A stretch of DNA of 64,000 bases. Source: Cornus controversa (Eukaryota > Streptophyta > Magnoliopsida > Cornales > Cornaceae). The notes beneath the pieces are model-generated. The model ran no database searches. It was not told the origin of the DNA and saw only the letters and a list, made by a program, of their open reading frames with translations. The stretch spans positions 16,481,353 to 16,545,352 of the forward strand of contig CM048848.1 in the NCBI GenBank assembly GCA_026545225.1, read 5' to 3'. The translations under genes were made by a program, and so were the position numbers. Shown piece by piece: positions 1 to 12,500 of the stretch. Position 1 is the stretch's first letter. Each line of letters opens with the position of its first letter.

Positions 1-143
1 TGTTTTGATTTGAAATGCCCCATTCCTAGAGAAATTATCCCGTAATTAGAATCGTACATTGTTTTTTACCAAATTAGACCGTCAAGACATCAAAAAGAAA
101 CGACGAGCATGTCAATCCGATCTTCATCCAAGTTCGTTTGAGT
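1..143. repeat. Block A, alpha-type monomer
   Basis: Full-length alpha monomer. It is recognised by the GAAATGCCCCATTCC core, ATTATCCCGTAATTAGAATCG, a T run of variable length, and the GACGAGCATGTCAATCCGATC tail. The T run after CATTG differs in length between HOR classes (longest in the 1365 bp class), which makes block A useful for classifying units. Confidence 0.8.
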
Positions 144-284
144 TGTTATGAGTCGAAAAGAACAATTCCTTGCAAAAAAGAAGCATGACCACAACCGTAT
201 GATGCTTTGTGCTAGAATTGACCGTCTGGATGTCCAGAAGAATAGAGAATGACAACAACGGTTTCGAACTTGTTTCGTTTGACT
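144..284. repeat. Block B, beta-type monomer
   Basis: Full-length beta monomer with TTATGAGTCGAAAAGAACAATTCC, the CACAACCGTATGATGCTTTG core and a GAATGACAACAACGG tail. The 1022 bp class downstream often carries TTATTCTGAGTCG and a T6 run instead. The second B copy in 1365 bp units carries CCATAACCGTATGG, so the subtypes can be traced through recombinant units. Confidence 0.8.
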
Positions 285-370
285 TGTTTTGATTACAAAA
301 GTCCGAATCCAAGTGCAATCGTGCCATACTTAGAATTATACGTTACTTTATGCCAAATTCGACCGCGAGG
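285..370. repeat. Block C, shortened alpha-type monomer
   Basis: Alpha monomer of only about 86 bp. It starts like A, E and F, with AATCGTGCCATACTTAGAAT in the core, then joins the following beta block directly at CGAGGACGTCCTGAATCG. The usual ATGTC...CTTCATC tail is absent. The same shortening is seen in every HOR copy examined in the window, so it predates HOR amplification. Confidence 0.75.
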
Positions 371-515
371 ACGTCCTGAATCGAATAGAGTAATTCCTTG
401 CTGCACTTATGAATGATCACATCCGTATGGTGCTTTGTGCTAAATTCGACCATCTGGACATTTAAAAGAAATAATTAACAAGCTATCGATGATTTTAAAC
501 AAGTTTAGTTTCAGT
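371..515. repeat. Block D, beta-type monomer (site of both LTR insertions)
   Basis: Beta monomer with TGAATCGAATAGAGTAATTCC, the CGTATGGTGCTTTGTGC core and an ATCGATGATTTTAAAC tail. Some units have CACGCGATCGATG and others CACGCTATCGATG; the former creates a CGATCG site that marks one HOR class. In the D copies elsewhere, the solo LTR enters after ...TTCGACCA and the other element enters after ...GCACTCA, about 46 bp apart in satellite coordinates. Confidence 0.8.
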
Positions 516-739
516 TGTTCTGATTCAAAAACCCTATTCCTGGAGGAGTCGTGCCATAATCGGAATTGTACGTTTCTTTTTTCCAAATTAGACCATCAAA
601 GTGTCCAAAAGAAATGACGACCATGTCAATCCGAACTTCATCACAACCGTATGTTGCTGTGTTCCAAATTCGACCGTTTGGACATCTAAAGGAAACAATT
701 AGCAAGCTACCAACGATTTTAAACTTGTTTCATTTGAGT
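516..739. repeat. Blocks E and E', truncated alpha plus truncated beta
   Basis: E (516-640) is an alpha block missing its end. E' (641-739) is a beta block missing its start and entering at TCACAACCGTATG. The fused pair is about 224 bp instead of the expected 284 bp. The fusion is present in all full HOR units seen. Together with short block C it accounts for the HOR being about 1020 bp rather than 8 x 142 = 1136 bp. Confidence 0.75.
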
Positions 740-1022
740 TGTTTTGATTCGAAAACCCCATTGCAGGAGAACTCGTGCCATAATACGAATCGTACGTTGG
801 TTTTTCAAAATGAAACCGTCAAAGCGCCCCAAAGAAACGACGAGCATGTCGATCCGATCTTCATCTAGTTTTGTTTGAGCCATTATGATTCGAAAGAGCA
901 AGTCATTAGAGAAATCGTGCAACGTCACAACTGTATGGTCTTTTGTGACAGATTCTACTGTCTGAACATTTAACAGAAAGAGTTAGCACGCTATCAATGA
1001 TTTGAAATTGTTTCAGTTGGGT
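740..1022. repeat. Blocks F and G, full alpha-beta dimer
   Basis: F (740-880) is alpha with AAAACCCCATTGCAGGAG in this class. G (881-1022) is beta with CATTATGATTCGAAAGAGC. The FG dimer is about 283 bp and closest to the presumed ancestral two-monomer unit. It is missing from the 738 bp unit at 6476-7213. G contains a short dyad (GACAG...CTGTC, near 948-963) whose stem sequence varies between HOR classes while remaining able to pair. Confidence 0.75.
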
Positions 1023-2386
1023 TGTTTTGATTTGAAATGCCCCATTCGTAGAGAAATTATCCCGTAATTAGAATCGTACATTGTTTTTTTACCAAATTAG
1101 ACCGTCAAGACATCCAAAAGAAACGACGAGCATGTCAATCCGATCTTCATCCAAGTTTGTTTGAATTGTTATGAGTCGAAAAGAACAATTCCTTGCAAAA
1201 ATGAAGCATGACCACAACCGTATGATGCTTTGTGCTAGAATTGACCGTCTGGATGTCCAGAAGAATAGAGAATGACAACAACGGTTTCGAACTTGTTTCG
1301 TTTGACTTGTTTTGTTTCGAAAAGTCCGAATCCAAGTGAAATCGTGCCATACTTAGAATAATACGTTGCTTTATTCGAAATTCGACTGTGAGGACATCCT
1401 GAATCGAAAAGAGTAATTCCTTGCTGCACTCATGAATGATCACAACCGTATGGTGCTTTGTGCCAAATTCGACCATCTAGCCAACTAAAAGAAAAGTTTG
1501 TTTGAGTTGTTATGAGTCGAAAAGAACAATTCCTTGCAAAAATGAAGCATGACCATAACCGTATGGTGCTTTGTGCTAGAATTGACCGTTTGGATGTCCA
1601 GTAGAATAGAGAATGACAACAACGATTTCGAACTTGTTTCGTTTGACTTTTTTTGATTCGAAAAGTCTGAATCCAAGTGAAATCGTGCCATACTTAGAAT
1701 AATACGTTGCTTTATTCGAAATTCGACTGTGAGGACATCCTGAATCGAAAAGACTAATTCCTTGCTGCACTCACGAATCATCACAACCGTATGGTGCTTT
1801 GTGCCAAATTCGACCATCTGCACAACTAAAAGAAACAAGTAGCACGCTATCGATGATTTTAAACAAGTTTAGTTTGAGTTGTTCTGATTCAAAAACCCCA
1901 TTCCTAGAGAAGTCGTGCCATAATCAGAATCGAACATTACTTTTTTCCAAATTACACCATCAAAGTGTCCAAAAGAAATGACGACCACGTCAATCCGAAC
2001 TTCATCACAACCGTATGGTGCTTTGTTCCAAATTCGACCGTTTGGACATCTAAAGGAAACAATTAGCAAGCTACCAACGATTTTAAGCTTGTTTCATTTG
2101 AGTTGTTCTGATTCGAAAACCCCATTACAGGAGAACTCGTGCCATAATACGAATCGTACGTTGGTTTTTCGAAATTAAACCGTCAAAGCGCCCCAAAGAA
2201 ACGACGAGCACGTCAATCCGATCTTCATCTAGTTTTGTTTGAGCCATTATGATTCGAAAGAGCAAGTCATTAGAGAAATTGTGCAACGTCACAACCGTAT
2301 GGTCTTTCGTGACAGATTCTGCTGTCTGAACATTTAGCAGAAACAGTTAGCACGCTATCTATGATTTGAAATTGTTTCACTTGGGT
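1023..2386. repeat. 1365-class HOR unit with duplicated B-C-D
   Basis: Block order is A-B-C-D-B-C-D-E-E'-F-G. The second B-C-D begins near 1492, where CCAACTAAAAGAAA runs straight into AGTTTGTTTGAGTTG, so the first D lacks its last roughly 30 bases. The two internal copies are 341 bp apart and differ at marker sites: the second has CCATAACCG and TTGACTTTTTTTG. Eleven other units of this class start at 11620, 25025, 26390, 27755, 32186, 39676, 47176, 50586, 52973, 55360 and 57747. Confidence 0.85.
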
Positions 2387-5300
2387 TGTTTTGATTTGAA
2401 ATGCCCCATTCCTTGAGAAATTATCCCGTAATTAGAATCGTACACTGTTTTTCTACAAAATTGGACCGTCAAGACATCCGAAAGAAACGACGAGCATGTC
2501 AATCCGATCTTCATCCAAGTTTGTTTGAGTTATTCTGAGTCGAAAAGAACAATTTTTTCAAAAATCAAGCATGACCACAACCGTATGATGCTTTGTGCTA
2601 GAATTGACCGTCTGAATGTCCAGAAGAACAGAGAATGACAACAACGGTTTCGAACTTGTTTCGTTTGACTTATTTTGATTAGAAAAGTCCGAATCCAAGT
2701 GCAATCGTGACATACTTAGAATAATACGTTGCTTTATGCGAAATTCGACCGTGAGGACATCCTGAATTGAAAAGAGTAATTCCTTGCTGCACTCACGAAA
2801 GATCACAACCATATGGTGCTTTGTGCCAAATTCGACCATCTGCACAACTAAAAGAAACAAGTAGCACGCGATCGATGATTTTAAACAAGTTTAGTTTGAG
2901 TTGTTCTGATTCAAAAACCCCATTCCTAGAGAAGTCGTGCCATAATCAGAATCGAACATTACTTTTTTCCAAATTAGACCATCAAAGTGTCCAAAAGAAA
3001 TGACTACCATGTCAATCCGAACTTCGTCACAACCGTATGGTGCTTTGTTCCAAATTCGACCGTTTGGACATCTAAAGGAAACAATTAGCAAGCTACCAAC
3101 GATTTTAAGCTTTTTCATTTGAGTTGTTCTGATTCGAAAACCCCATTACAGGAGAACTCGTGCCATAATACGAATCGTACGTTGGTTTTTCGAAATTAAA
3201 CCGTCAAAGCGCCCCAAAGAAACGACGAGCATGTCGATCCGATCTTCATCTAGTTTTGTTTGAGCCATTATGATTCGAAAGAGCAAGTCATTAGAGAAAT
3301 TGTGCAACGTCACAACCGTATGGTCTTTCGTGACAGATTCTGCTGTCTGAACATTTAGCAGAAACAGTTAGCACGCTATCTATGATTTGAAATTGTTTCA
3401 CTTGGGTTGTTTTGATTTGAAATGCCCCATTCCTTGAGAAATTATCCCGTAATTAGAATCGTACACTGTTTTTCTACAAAATTGGACCGTCAAGACATCC
3501 GAAAGAAACGACGAGCATGTCAATTCGATCTTCATCCAAGTTTGTTTGAGTTATTCTGAGTCGAAAAGAACAATTTTTTCAAAAATCAAGCATGACCACA
3601 ACCGTATGATGCTTTGTGCTAGAATTGACCGTCTGGATGTCCAGAAGAATAGAGAATGACAACAACGGTTTCGAACTTGTTTCGTTTGACTTATTTTGAT
3701 TAGAAAAGTCCGAATCCAAGTGCAATCGTGACATACTTAGAATAATACGTTGCTTTATGCGAAATTCGACCGTGAGGACATCCTGAATTGAAAAGAGTAA
3801 TTCCTTGCTGCACTCACGAAAGATCACAACCATATGGTGCTTTGTGCCAAATTCGACCATCTGCACAACTAAAAGAAACAAGTAGCACGCGATCGATGAT
3901 TTTAAACAAGTTTAGTTTGAGTTATTCTGATTCAAAAACCCCATTCCTAGAGAAGTCGTGCCATAATCAGAATCGAACATTACTTTTTTCCAAATTAGAC
4001 CATCAAAGTGTCCAAAAGAAATGACGACCATGTCAATCCGAACTTCGTCACAACCGTATGGTGCTTTGTTCCAAATTCGACCGTTTGGACATCTAAAGGA
4101 AACAATTACCAAGCTACCAACGATTTTAAGCTTGTTTCATTTGAGTTGTTCTGATTCGAAAACCCCATTACAGGAGAACTCGTGCCATAATACGAATCGT
4201 ACGTTGGTTTTTCGAAATTAAACCGTCAAAGCGCCCCAAAGAAACGACGAGCATGTCGATCCGATCTTCATCTAGTTTTGTTTGAGCCATTATGATTCGA
4301 AAGAGCAAGTCATTAGAGAAATTGTGCAACGTCACAACCGTATGGTCTTTCGTGACAGATTCTGCTGTCTGAACATTTAGCAGAAACAGTTAACACGCTA
4401 TCTATGATTTGAAATTGTTTCACTTGGGTTGTTTTGATTTGAAATGCCCCATTCCTTGAGAAATTATCCCGTAATTAGAATCGTACACTGTTTTTCTACA
4501 AAATTGGACCGTCAAGACATCCGAAAGAAACGACGAGCATGTCAATCCGATCTTCATCCAAGTTTGTTTGAGTTATTCTGAGTCGAAAAGAACAATTTTT
4601 TCAAAAATCAAGCATGACCACAACCGTATGATGCTTTGTGCTAGAATTGACCGTCTGAATGTCCAGAAGAACAGAGAATGACAACAACGGTTTCGAACTT
4701 GTTTCGTTTGACTTATTTTGATTAGAAAAGTCCGAATCCAAGTGCAATCGTGACATACTTAGAATAATACGTTGCTTTATGCGAAATTCGACCGTGAGGA
4801 CATCCTGAATTGAAAAGAGTAATTCCTTGCTGCACTCACGAAAGATCACAACCATATGGTGCTTTGTGCCAAATTCGACCATCTGCACAACTAAAAGAAA
4901 CAAGTAGCACGCGATCGATGATTTTAAACAAGTTTAGTTTGAGTTATTCTGATTCAAAAACCCCATTCCTAGAGAAGTCGTGCCATAATCAGAATCGAAC
5001 ATTACTTTTTTCCAAATTAGACCATCAAAGTGTCCAAAAGAAATGACGACCATGTCAATCCGAACTTCGTCACAACCGTATGGTGCTTTGTTCCAAATTC
5101 GACCGTTTGGACATCTAAAGGAAACAATTAGCAAGCTACCAACGATTTTAAGCTTGTTTCATTTGAGTTGTTCTGATTCGAAAACCCCATTACAGGAGAA
5201 CTCGTGCCATAATACGAATCGTACGTTGGTTTTTCAAAATTAAACCGTCAAAGCGCCCCAAAGAAACGACGAGCATGTCGATCCGATCTTCATCTAGTTT

Positions 5301-5451
5301 TGTTTGAGCCATTATGATTCGAAAGAGCAAGTCATTAGAGAAATTGTGCAACGTCACAACCGTATGGTCTTTCGTGACAGATTCTGCTGTCTGAACATTT
5401 AGCAGAAACAGTTAGCACGCTATCTATGATTTGAAATTGTTTCACTTGGGT
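2387..5451. repeat. Run of three near-identical 1022 bp HOR units
   Basis: Units start at 2387, 3408 and 4430. They share class markers: CCATTCCTTGAG in A, a TTATTCTGAGTCG B block with a T6 run, TTTTGATTAGAAAAG in C, and CACGCGATCG in D. They differ from one another at only a few positions, showing recent homogenisation. Confidence 0.9.
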
Positions 5452-8400
5452 TGTTTTGATTTGAAATGCCCCATTCCTTGAGAAATTATCCCGTAATTAG
5501 AATCGTACACTGTTTTTCTACAAAATTGGACCGTCAAGACATCCGAAAGAAACGACGAGCATGTCAATCCGATCTTCATCCAAGTTTGTTTGAGTTGTTC
5601 TGAGTCGAAAAGAACAATTTCTTTCAAAAATCAAGCATGACCACAACCGTATGATGCTTTGTGCTAGAATTGACCGTCTCGATGTCCAGAAGAATAGAGA
5701 ATGACAACAACGGTTTCGAACTTGTTTCATTTGACTTGTTTTGATTACAAAAGTCCGAATCCAAGTGCAATCGTGCCATACTTAGAATTATACGTTACTT
5801 TATGCCAAATTCGACCGCGAGGACGTCCTGAATCGAATAGAGTAATTCCTTGCTACACTTATGAATGATCACATCCGTATGGTGCTTTGTGCTAAATTCG
5901 ACCATCTGGACATTTAAAAGAAATAATTAACAAGCTATCGATGATTTTAAACAAGTTTAGTTTCAATTGTTCTGATTCAAAAACCCTATTCCTGGAGGAG
6001 TCGTGCCATAATCGGAATTGTACGTTTCTTTTTTCCAAATTAGACCATCAAAGCGTCCAAAAGAAATGACGACCAAGTCACTCCGATATTCATCACAACC
6101 GCATGGTGCTTTGTTCCAAATTCGACCGTTTGGATATCTAAAGGAAACAATTAGCAAGCTACCAACGATTTTAAACTTGTTTTATTTGAGTTGTTTTGAT
6201 TCGAAAACCCCATTGCAGGAGAACTCGTGCCATAATACGAATCGTACGTTGCTTTTTTTAAAATTAAACAGTCAAAGCGTCCCAAAGAAACGACGAGCAT
6301 TTCGATCCGATCTTCATCTAATTTTGTTTGAGCCATTATGGTTCGAAAGAGCATGTCAGTAGAGAAATCGTGCAATGTCACAACCGTATGGTCTTTTGTG
6401 ACAGATTCTACTGTCTGAATATTTAACAGAAACAGTTAGCACGCTATCAATGATTTGAAATTATTTCACTTGGGTTATTTTGATTTGAAATGCCCCATTC
6501 CTAGAGAAATTATCCCATAATTAGAATCGTACATTGTTTTTTACCAAATTAGACCATCAAGACATCCAAAAGAAACGACGAGCATGTCAATCCTATCTTC
6601 ATCCAAGTTTATTTGAGTTGTTCTGAGTCGAAAAGAACAATTCCATGCAAAAATCAGGCATGACCACAACCGTATGATGCTTTGTGCTAGAATTGACCGT
6701 CTGGATGTCCAGAAGAATAGAGAATGACAACAACGATTTTGAACTTGTTTCGTTTGAGTTATTTTGATTCGAGAAGTCCGAATCCAAGTGAAATCATGCC
6801 ATACTTAGAATTATACGTTGCTTTATGCCAAATTCGATCGTGAGGACGTCCTGAATCGAAAAGAGTAATTCCTTGCTGTACTCACGAATGATCACAACCG
6901 TATGGGGCTTTGTGCCAAATTCGACCATCTGGACAACTAAAAGAAATAATTAGCAAGCTATCGATGATTTTAAACAAGTTTAGCTTGAGTTGTTCTGATT
7001 CAAAAACCCCATTCCAAGAGAAGTCGTGCCATAATTAGAATCGAACGTTACTTTTTTCCAAATTAGTCCATCAAACCGTCCAAAAGAAATGACGACCATG
7101 TCAATCCGATCTTCATCACAACCGTATGGTGCTTTGTTCCAAATTCGACCGTTTGGACATCTAAAGGAAACAATTAGCACGCTATCAATGATTTTAAATT
7201 ATTTTGTTTGGGTTGTTTTGATTTGAAATGCCCCATTCCTAGAGAAATTATCCCATAATTAGAATCGTACAATGCTTTTTACTAAATTAGAACGTCAAGA
7301 CATACAAAAGAAACGACGAGCATGTCAATCCGATCTTCATCCAAGTTTGTTTTGGTTGTTCTGAGTCGAAAAGAATAATTCAATGCAAAAATCATGCAAA
7401 ACCACAACCATATGGTGCTTTGTGCCATAATTGAACGTCTGGATGTCCAGAAGAATAGAGAATGACAACAACGGTTTTGAACTTGTTTCGTTTGACTTGT
7501 TTTGATTCGAAAAGTCTCAATCCAAGTGAAATCGTGCCATACTTAAAATTATACGTTGCTTTATGCCAAATTCGACCGTGAGGACGTCCTCAATCAAAAA
7601 GAGTAATTCCATGCTGCACTCATAAATGATCACATCCGTATGGTGCTATGTGCCAAATTCGACCATTTAGGCAACTAAAAGAAATAATTAGCAAGCTATC
7701 GATGATTTTAAACAAGTTTTGTTTGACTTGTTCTGATTCAAAAACCCCATTCCTGGAGGAATCGTGCCATAATCGGAATCGTACGTTTCTTTTTTCCAAA
7801 TTAGACCATCAAAGCGTCCAAAAGAAATGACGACCATGTCAATCCGATATTCATCATAACCGTATGGTGCTTTGTTCCGAATCCGACCGTTTGGACATCT
7901 AAAGGAAATAATTAGAAAGGTACCAACCATTTTAAACTTGTTGCATATGAGTTGTTTTGCTTCAAAAATCACATTCCAGGAGATGTCGTGCCATAATACG
8001 AATCGTATGTTGCTTTTTTCAAAATTAAACCGTCAAAGCGTGCCAAAGAAACGACGATCATGTCGATCCGATCTTCATCAAATTTCTTTTGTTTGACTTG
8101 TTTTGATTTGAAAAGTCCCATTTCAAGTGAAATCGTGCCATACTTAGAATTATACGTTACTTTATGCCAAATTCGACCGCGAGGATGTCCTGAATCGAAT
8201 AGAGTAATTCCTTGCTGCACTCATGAATGATCACATCCGTATGGTGCTTTGTGCTAAATTCGACCATCTGGACATTTAAAAGAAACAATTAACAAGCTAT
8301 CGATGATTTTAAACAAGTTTAGTTTCAGTTGTTCTGATTCAAAAACCCCATTCCTTGAGGAGTCGTGCCATAATCAGAATCATACGTTTCTTTTTTCCAA

Positions 8401-9575
8401 ATTAAACCATCAAAGCGTCCAAAAGAAATGACGACCATGTCAATCCGATCTTCATCACAACCGTATGGTGCTTTGTTCCAAATTCGACCGTTTGGACATC
8501 TAAAGGAAATAATTAGCAAGCTACCAACCAATTTAAACTTGTTTCGTTTGAGTTGTTTTGATTCAAAAACCACATTCCAGGAGAAGTCGTGCCATAATAC
8601 AAATCGTATGTTGCTTTTTTCGAAATTAAACCGTCAGAGCGTCCCAAAGAAACGATGAGCATGTCGATCCGATCTTCATACAAGTTTGTTTGAGTTGTTC
8701 TGAGTCGAAAAGAACAATTCCTTGCAAAAATCAGGCATGACCACAACTGTATGGTGCTTTGTGCTAGAATTGACTGTCTGGATGTCTAGATAAATAGAGA
8801 ATGACAACAACGGTTTTGAACTTGTTTCGTTTGACTTGTTTTGATTCAAAAAGTCCCAATCCAAGTGAAATCATGCCATACTTAGAATTATACGTTACTT
8901 TATGCAAAATTTGACCGTGAGGAGGTCCTGAATCGAAAAGAGTAATTCCTTGCTGCACTCATGAATAATCACAACCGTATGGTGCTTTGTGCCAAATTCG
9001 ACCATCTGGCCAACTAAAAGAAATAATTAGCAAGCTATCGATGATTTTAAACAAGTTTAGTTTGAGTTATTCTGATTAAAAAACCTTATTCTTGGAGGTG
9101 TCGTGCCATAATCAGAATCGTACGTTGCTTTTTTCCAAATTAGACCATCAAAGCGTCCAAAAGAAATGATGACCATATCAATCCGATGTTCATCACAACC
9201 GTATGGTGCTTTGTTCCAAATTCGACCCTTTGGACATCTAAAGAAAACAATTAGCAAGCTACCAACAATTTTAAACTTGTTTCATTTGAGTTGTTTTGAT
9301 TCGAAAATCCCATTGTAGGAGAACTAGTGCCATAACACGAATCGTACGTTGCTTTTTTCAAAATTAAACCGTCAAAGCGTCCCAAAGAAACGACGAGCAC
9401 TTCGATCCGATCTTCATCTAATTTTGTTTGAGCCATTATGGTTCGAAAGAGCATGTCAGTTGAGAAATCGTGCAATGTCACAACCGTATGGTCTTTTGTG
9501 ACAGATTCTACTGTCTGAACATTTAATAGAAACAGTTAGCACGCTATCAATGATTTGAAATTGTTTCACTTGGGT
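5452..9575. repeat. Divergent satellite island with irregular HORs
   Basis: Same satellite, but with many private substitutions. After a normal-length unit (5452-6475) comes a 738 bp unit lacking F-G (6476-7213). Then come A-B-C-D-E-F (7214 to about 8094), C-D-E-F (about 8095-8686) and B-C-D-E-F-G (about 8687-9575). The joins are F to C near 8095 and F to B near 8687. The sequence and structural divergence suggest an older portion that escaped homogenisation, although it lies inside the array. Confidence 0.85.
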
Positions 9576-12500
9576 TGTTTTGATTTGAAATGCCCCATTC
9601 CTAGAGAAATTATCCCATAATTAGAATCGTACATTGCTTTTTACCAAATTAGACCGTCAAGACATCCAAAAAAACGACGAGCATGTCAATCCGATCTTCA
9701 TCCAAGTTTGTTTGAGTTATTCTGAGTCGAAAAGAACAATTCCTTGCAAAAATCAAGCATGACCACGACCGTATGATGCTTTGTGCTAGAATGGACCGTC
9801 TGGATGTCTAGAAGAATAGGCAATGACAACAACGGTTTTGAACTTGTTTCGTTTGACTTATTTTGATTCGAAAAGTCCGAATCCAAGTGAAATCGTGCCA
9901 TACTTAGAATTATACGTTGCTTTATGCGAAATTCGACCGTGAGGACGACCTGAATCGAAAAGAGTAATTTCGTGCTGCAGTCATGAATAATCACAACCGT
10001 ATGGTGCTTTATGCTAAATTCGACCATCTGGATAACTAAACGAAACAATTAGCTAGCTATCGATGATTTTAAACAAGTTTATTTCGACTTGTTGGGATTC
10101 AAAAACCCCATTCCTGGAGAAGTCGTGCCACAATCAGAATTGTACGTTGCTTTTTTTTCAAATTAAACCATCAAAGCGTCCAAAAGAAATGACGACCATA
10201 TCAATCCGATTTTCATCGCAACCATATGGTGCTTTGTTCCAAATTCGACCGTTTGGACATGTAAACGAAACAATTAGCAAGCTACCAACGATTTTAAACT
10301 TGTTTCATTTGAGTTGTTTTGATTCAAAAACCCCATTGCAGGAGAACTCGTGACATAATACGAATCGTACATTGGTTTTTCGAAATTACACCGTCAAAGC
10401 GCCACAAAGAAATGACGAGCATGTCGATCCGATCTTCATCTAGTTTTGTTTGAGCCATTATGATTCGAAAGAGCAAGTCATTAGAGAAATCGTGCAACGT
10501 CACAACCGTATGGTCTTTTGTGACAGATTGTACTGTCTGAACATTTAACAGAAACAGTTAGCACGCTATCAATGATTTGAAATTGTTTCACTTGGGTTGT
10601 TTTGATTTGAAATGCCCCATTCCTAGAGAAATTATCCCGTAATTAGAATCGTACATTGTTTTTTACCAAATTAGACCGTCAAGACATCAAAAAGAAACGA
10701 CGAGCATGTCAATCCGATCTTCATCCAAGTTCGTTTGAGTTGTTATGAGTCGAAAAGAACAATTCCTTGCAAAAAAGAAGCATGACCACAACCGTATGAT
10801 GCTTTGTGCTAGAATTGACCGTCTGGATGTCCAGAAGAATAGAGAATGACAACAACGGTTTCGAACTTGTTTCGTTTGACTTGTTTTGATTACAAAAGTC
10901 CGAATCCAAGTGCAATCGTGCCATACTTAGAATTATACGTTACTTTATGCCAAATTCGACCGCGAGGACGTCCTGAATCGAATAGAGTAATTCCTTGCTG
11001 CACTTATGAATGATCACATCCGTATGGTGCTTTGTGCTAAATTCGACCATCTGGACATTTAAAAGAAATAATTAACAAGCTATCGATGATTTTAAACAAG
11101 TTTAGTTTCAGTTGTTCTGATTCAAAAACCCTATTCCTGGAGGAGTCGTGCCATAATCGGAATTGTACGTTTCTTTTTTCCAAATTAGACCATCAAAGTG
11201 TCCAAAAGAAATGACGACCATGTCAATCCGAACTTCATCACAACCGTATGTTGCTGTGTTCCAAATTCGACCGTTTGGACATCTAAAGGAAACAATTAGC
11301 AAGCTACCAACGATTTTAAACTTGTTTCATTTGAGTTGTTTTGATTCGAAAACCCCATTGCAGGAGAACTCGTGCCATAATACGAATCGTACGTTGGTTT
11401 TTCAAAATGAAACGGTCAAAGCGCCCCAAAGAAACGACGAGCATGTCGATCCGATCTTCATCTAGTTTTGTTTGAGCCATTATGATTCGAAAGAGCAAGT
11501 CATTAGAGAAATCGTGCAACGTCACAACTGTATGGTCTTTTCTGACAGATTCTACTGTCTGAACATTTAACAGAAAGAGTTAGCACGCTATCAATGATTT
11601 GAAATTGTTTCAGTTGGGTTGTTTTGATTTGAAATGCCCCATTCGTAGAGAAATTATCCCGTAATTAGAATCGTACATTGTTTTTTTACCAAATTAGACC
11701 GTCAAGACATCCAAAAGAAACGACGAGCATGTCAATCCGATCTTCATCCAAGTTTGTTTGAATTGTTATGAGTCGAAAAGAACAATTCCTTGCAAAAATG
11801 AAGCATGACCACAACCGTATGATGCTTTGTGCTAGAATTGACCGTCTGGATGTCCAGAAGAATAGAGAATGACAACAACGGTTTCGAACTTGTTTCGTTT
11901 GACTTGTTTTGTTTCGAAAAGTCCGAATCCAAGTGAAATCGTGCCATACTTAGAATAATACGTTGCTTTATTCGAAATTCGACTGTGAGGACATCCTGAA
12001 TCGAAAAGAGTAATTCCTTGCTGCACTCATGAATGATCACAACCGTATGGTGCTTTGTGCCAAATTCGACCATCTAGCCAACTAAAAGAAAAGTTTGTTT
12101 GAGTTGTTATGAGTCGAAAAGAACAATTCCTTGCAAAAATGAAGCATGACCATAACCGTATGGTGCTTTGTGCTAGAATTGACCATTTGGATGTCCAGTA
12201 GAATAGAGAATGACAACAACGGTTTCGAACTTGTTTCGTTTGACTTTTTTTGATTCGAAAAGTCTGAATCCAAGTGAAATCGTGCCATACTTAGAATAAT
12301 ACGTTGCTTTATTCGAAATTCGACTGTGAGGACATCCTGAATCGAAAAGACTAATTCCTTGCTGCACTCACGAATCATCACAACCGTATGGTGCTTTGTG
12401 CCAAATTCGACCATCTGCACAACTAAAAGAAACAAGTAGCACGCTATCGATGATTTTAAACAAGTTTAGTTTGAGTTGTTCTGATTCAAAAACCCCATTC

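Larger units (their letters stand above)
1..1022. repeat. Reference 1022 bp HOR unit (eight alternating alpha/beta blocks)
   Basis: Used here to define the HOR. Aligning internal repeats on the recurring TTGTT.TGA.TCGAAAA-like start gives A 1-143, B 144-284, C 285-370, D 371-515, E 516-640, E' 641-739, F 740-880 and G 881-1022. A, C, E and F are alpha type, with a CCCCATTCC...TCGTGCCATAAT core and a GACGAGCATGTC...CGATCTTCATC tail. B, D, E' and G are beta type, with a CACAACCGTATGGTGCTTTG core. Alpha and beta also align with each other, so the base monomer is about 142 bp. C has lost the end of alpha, and the E/E' junction has lost the end of alpha and start of beta. Boundaries are accurate to a few bases. 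Confidence 0.85.
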
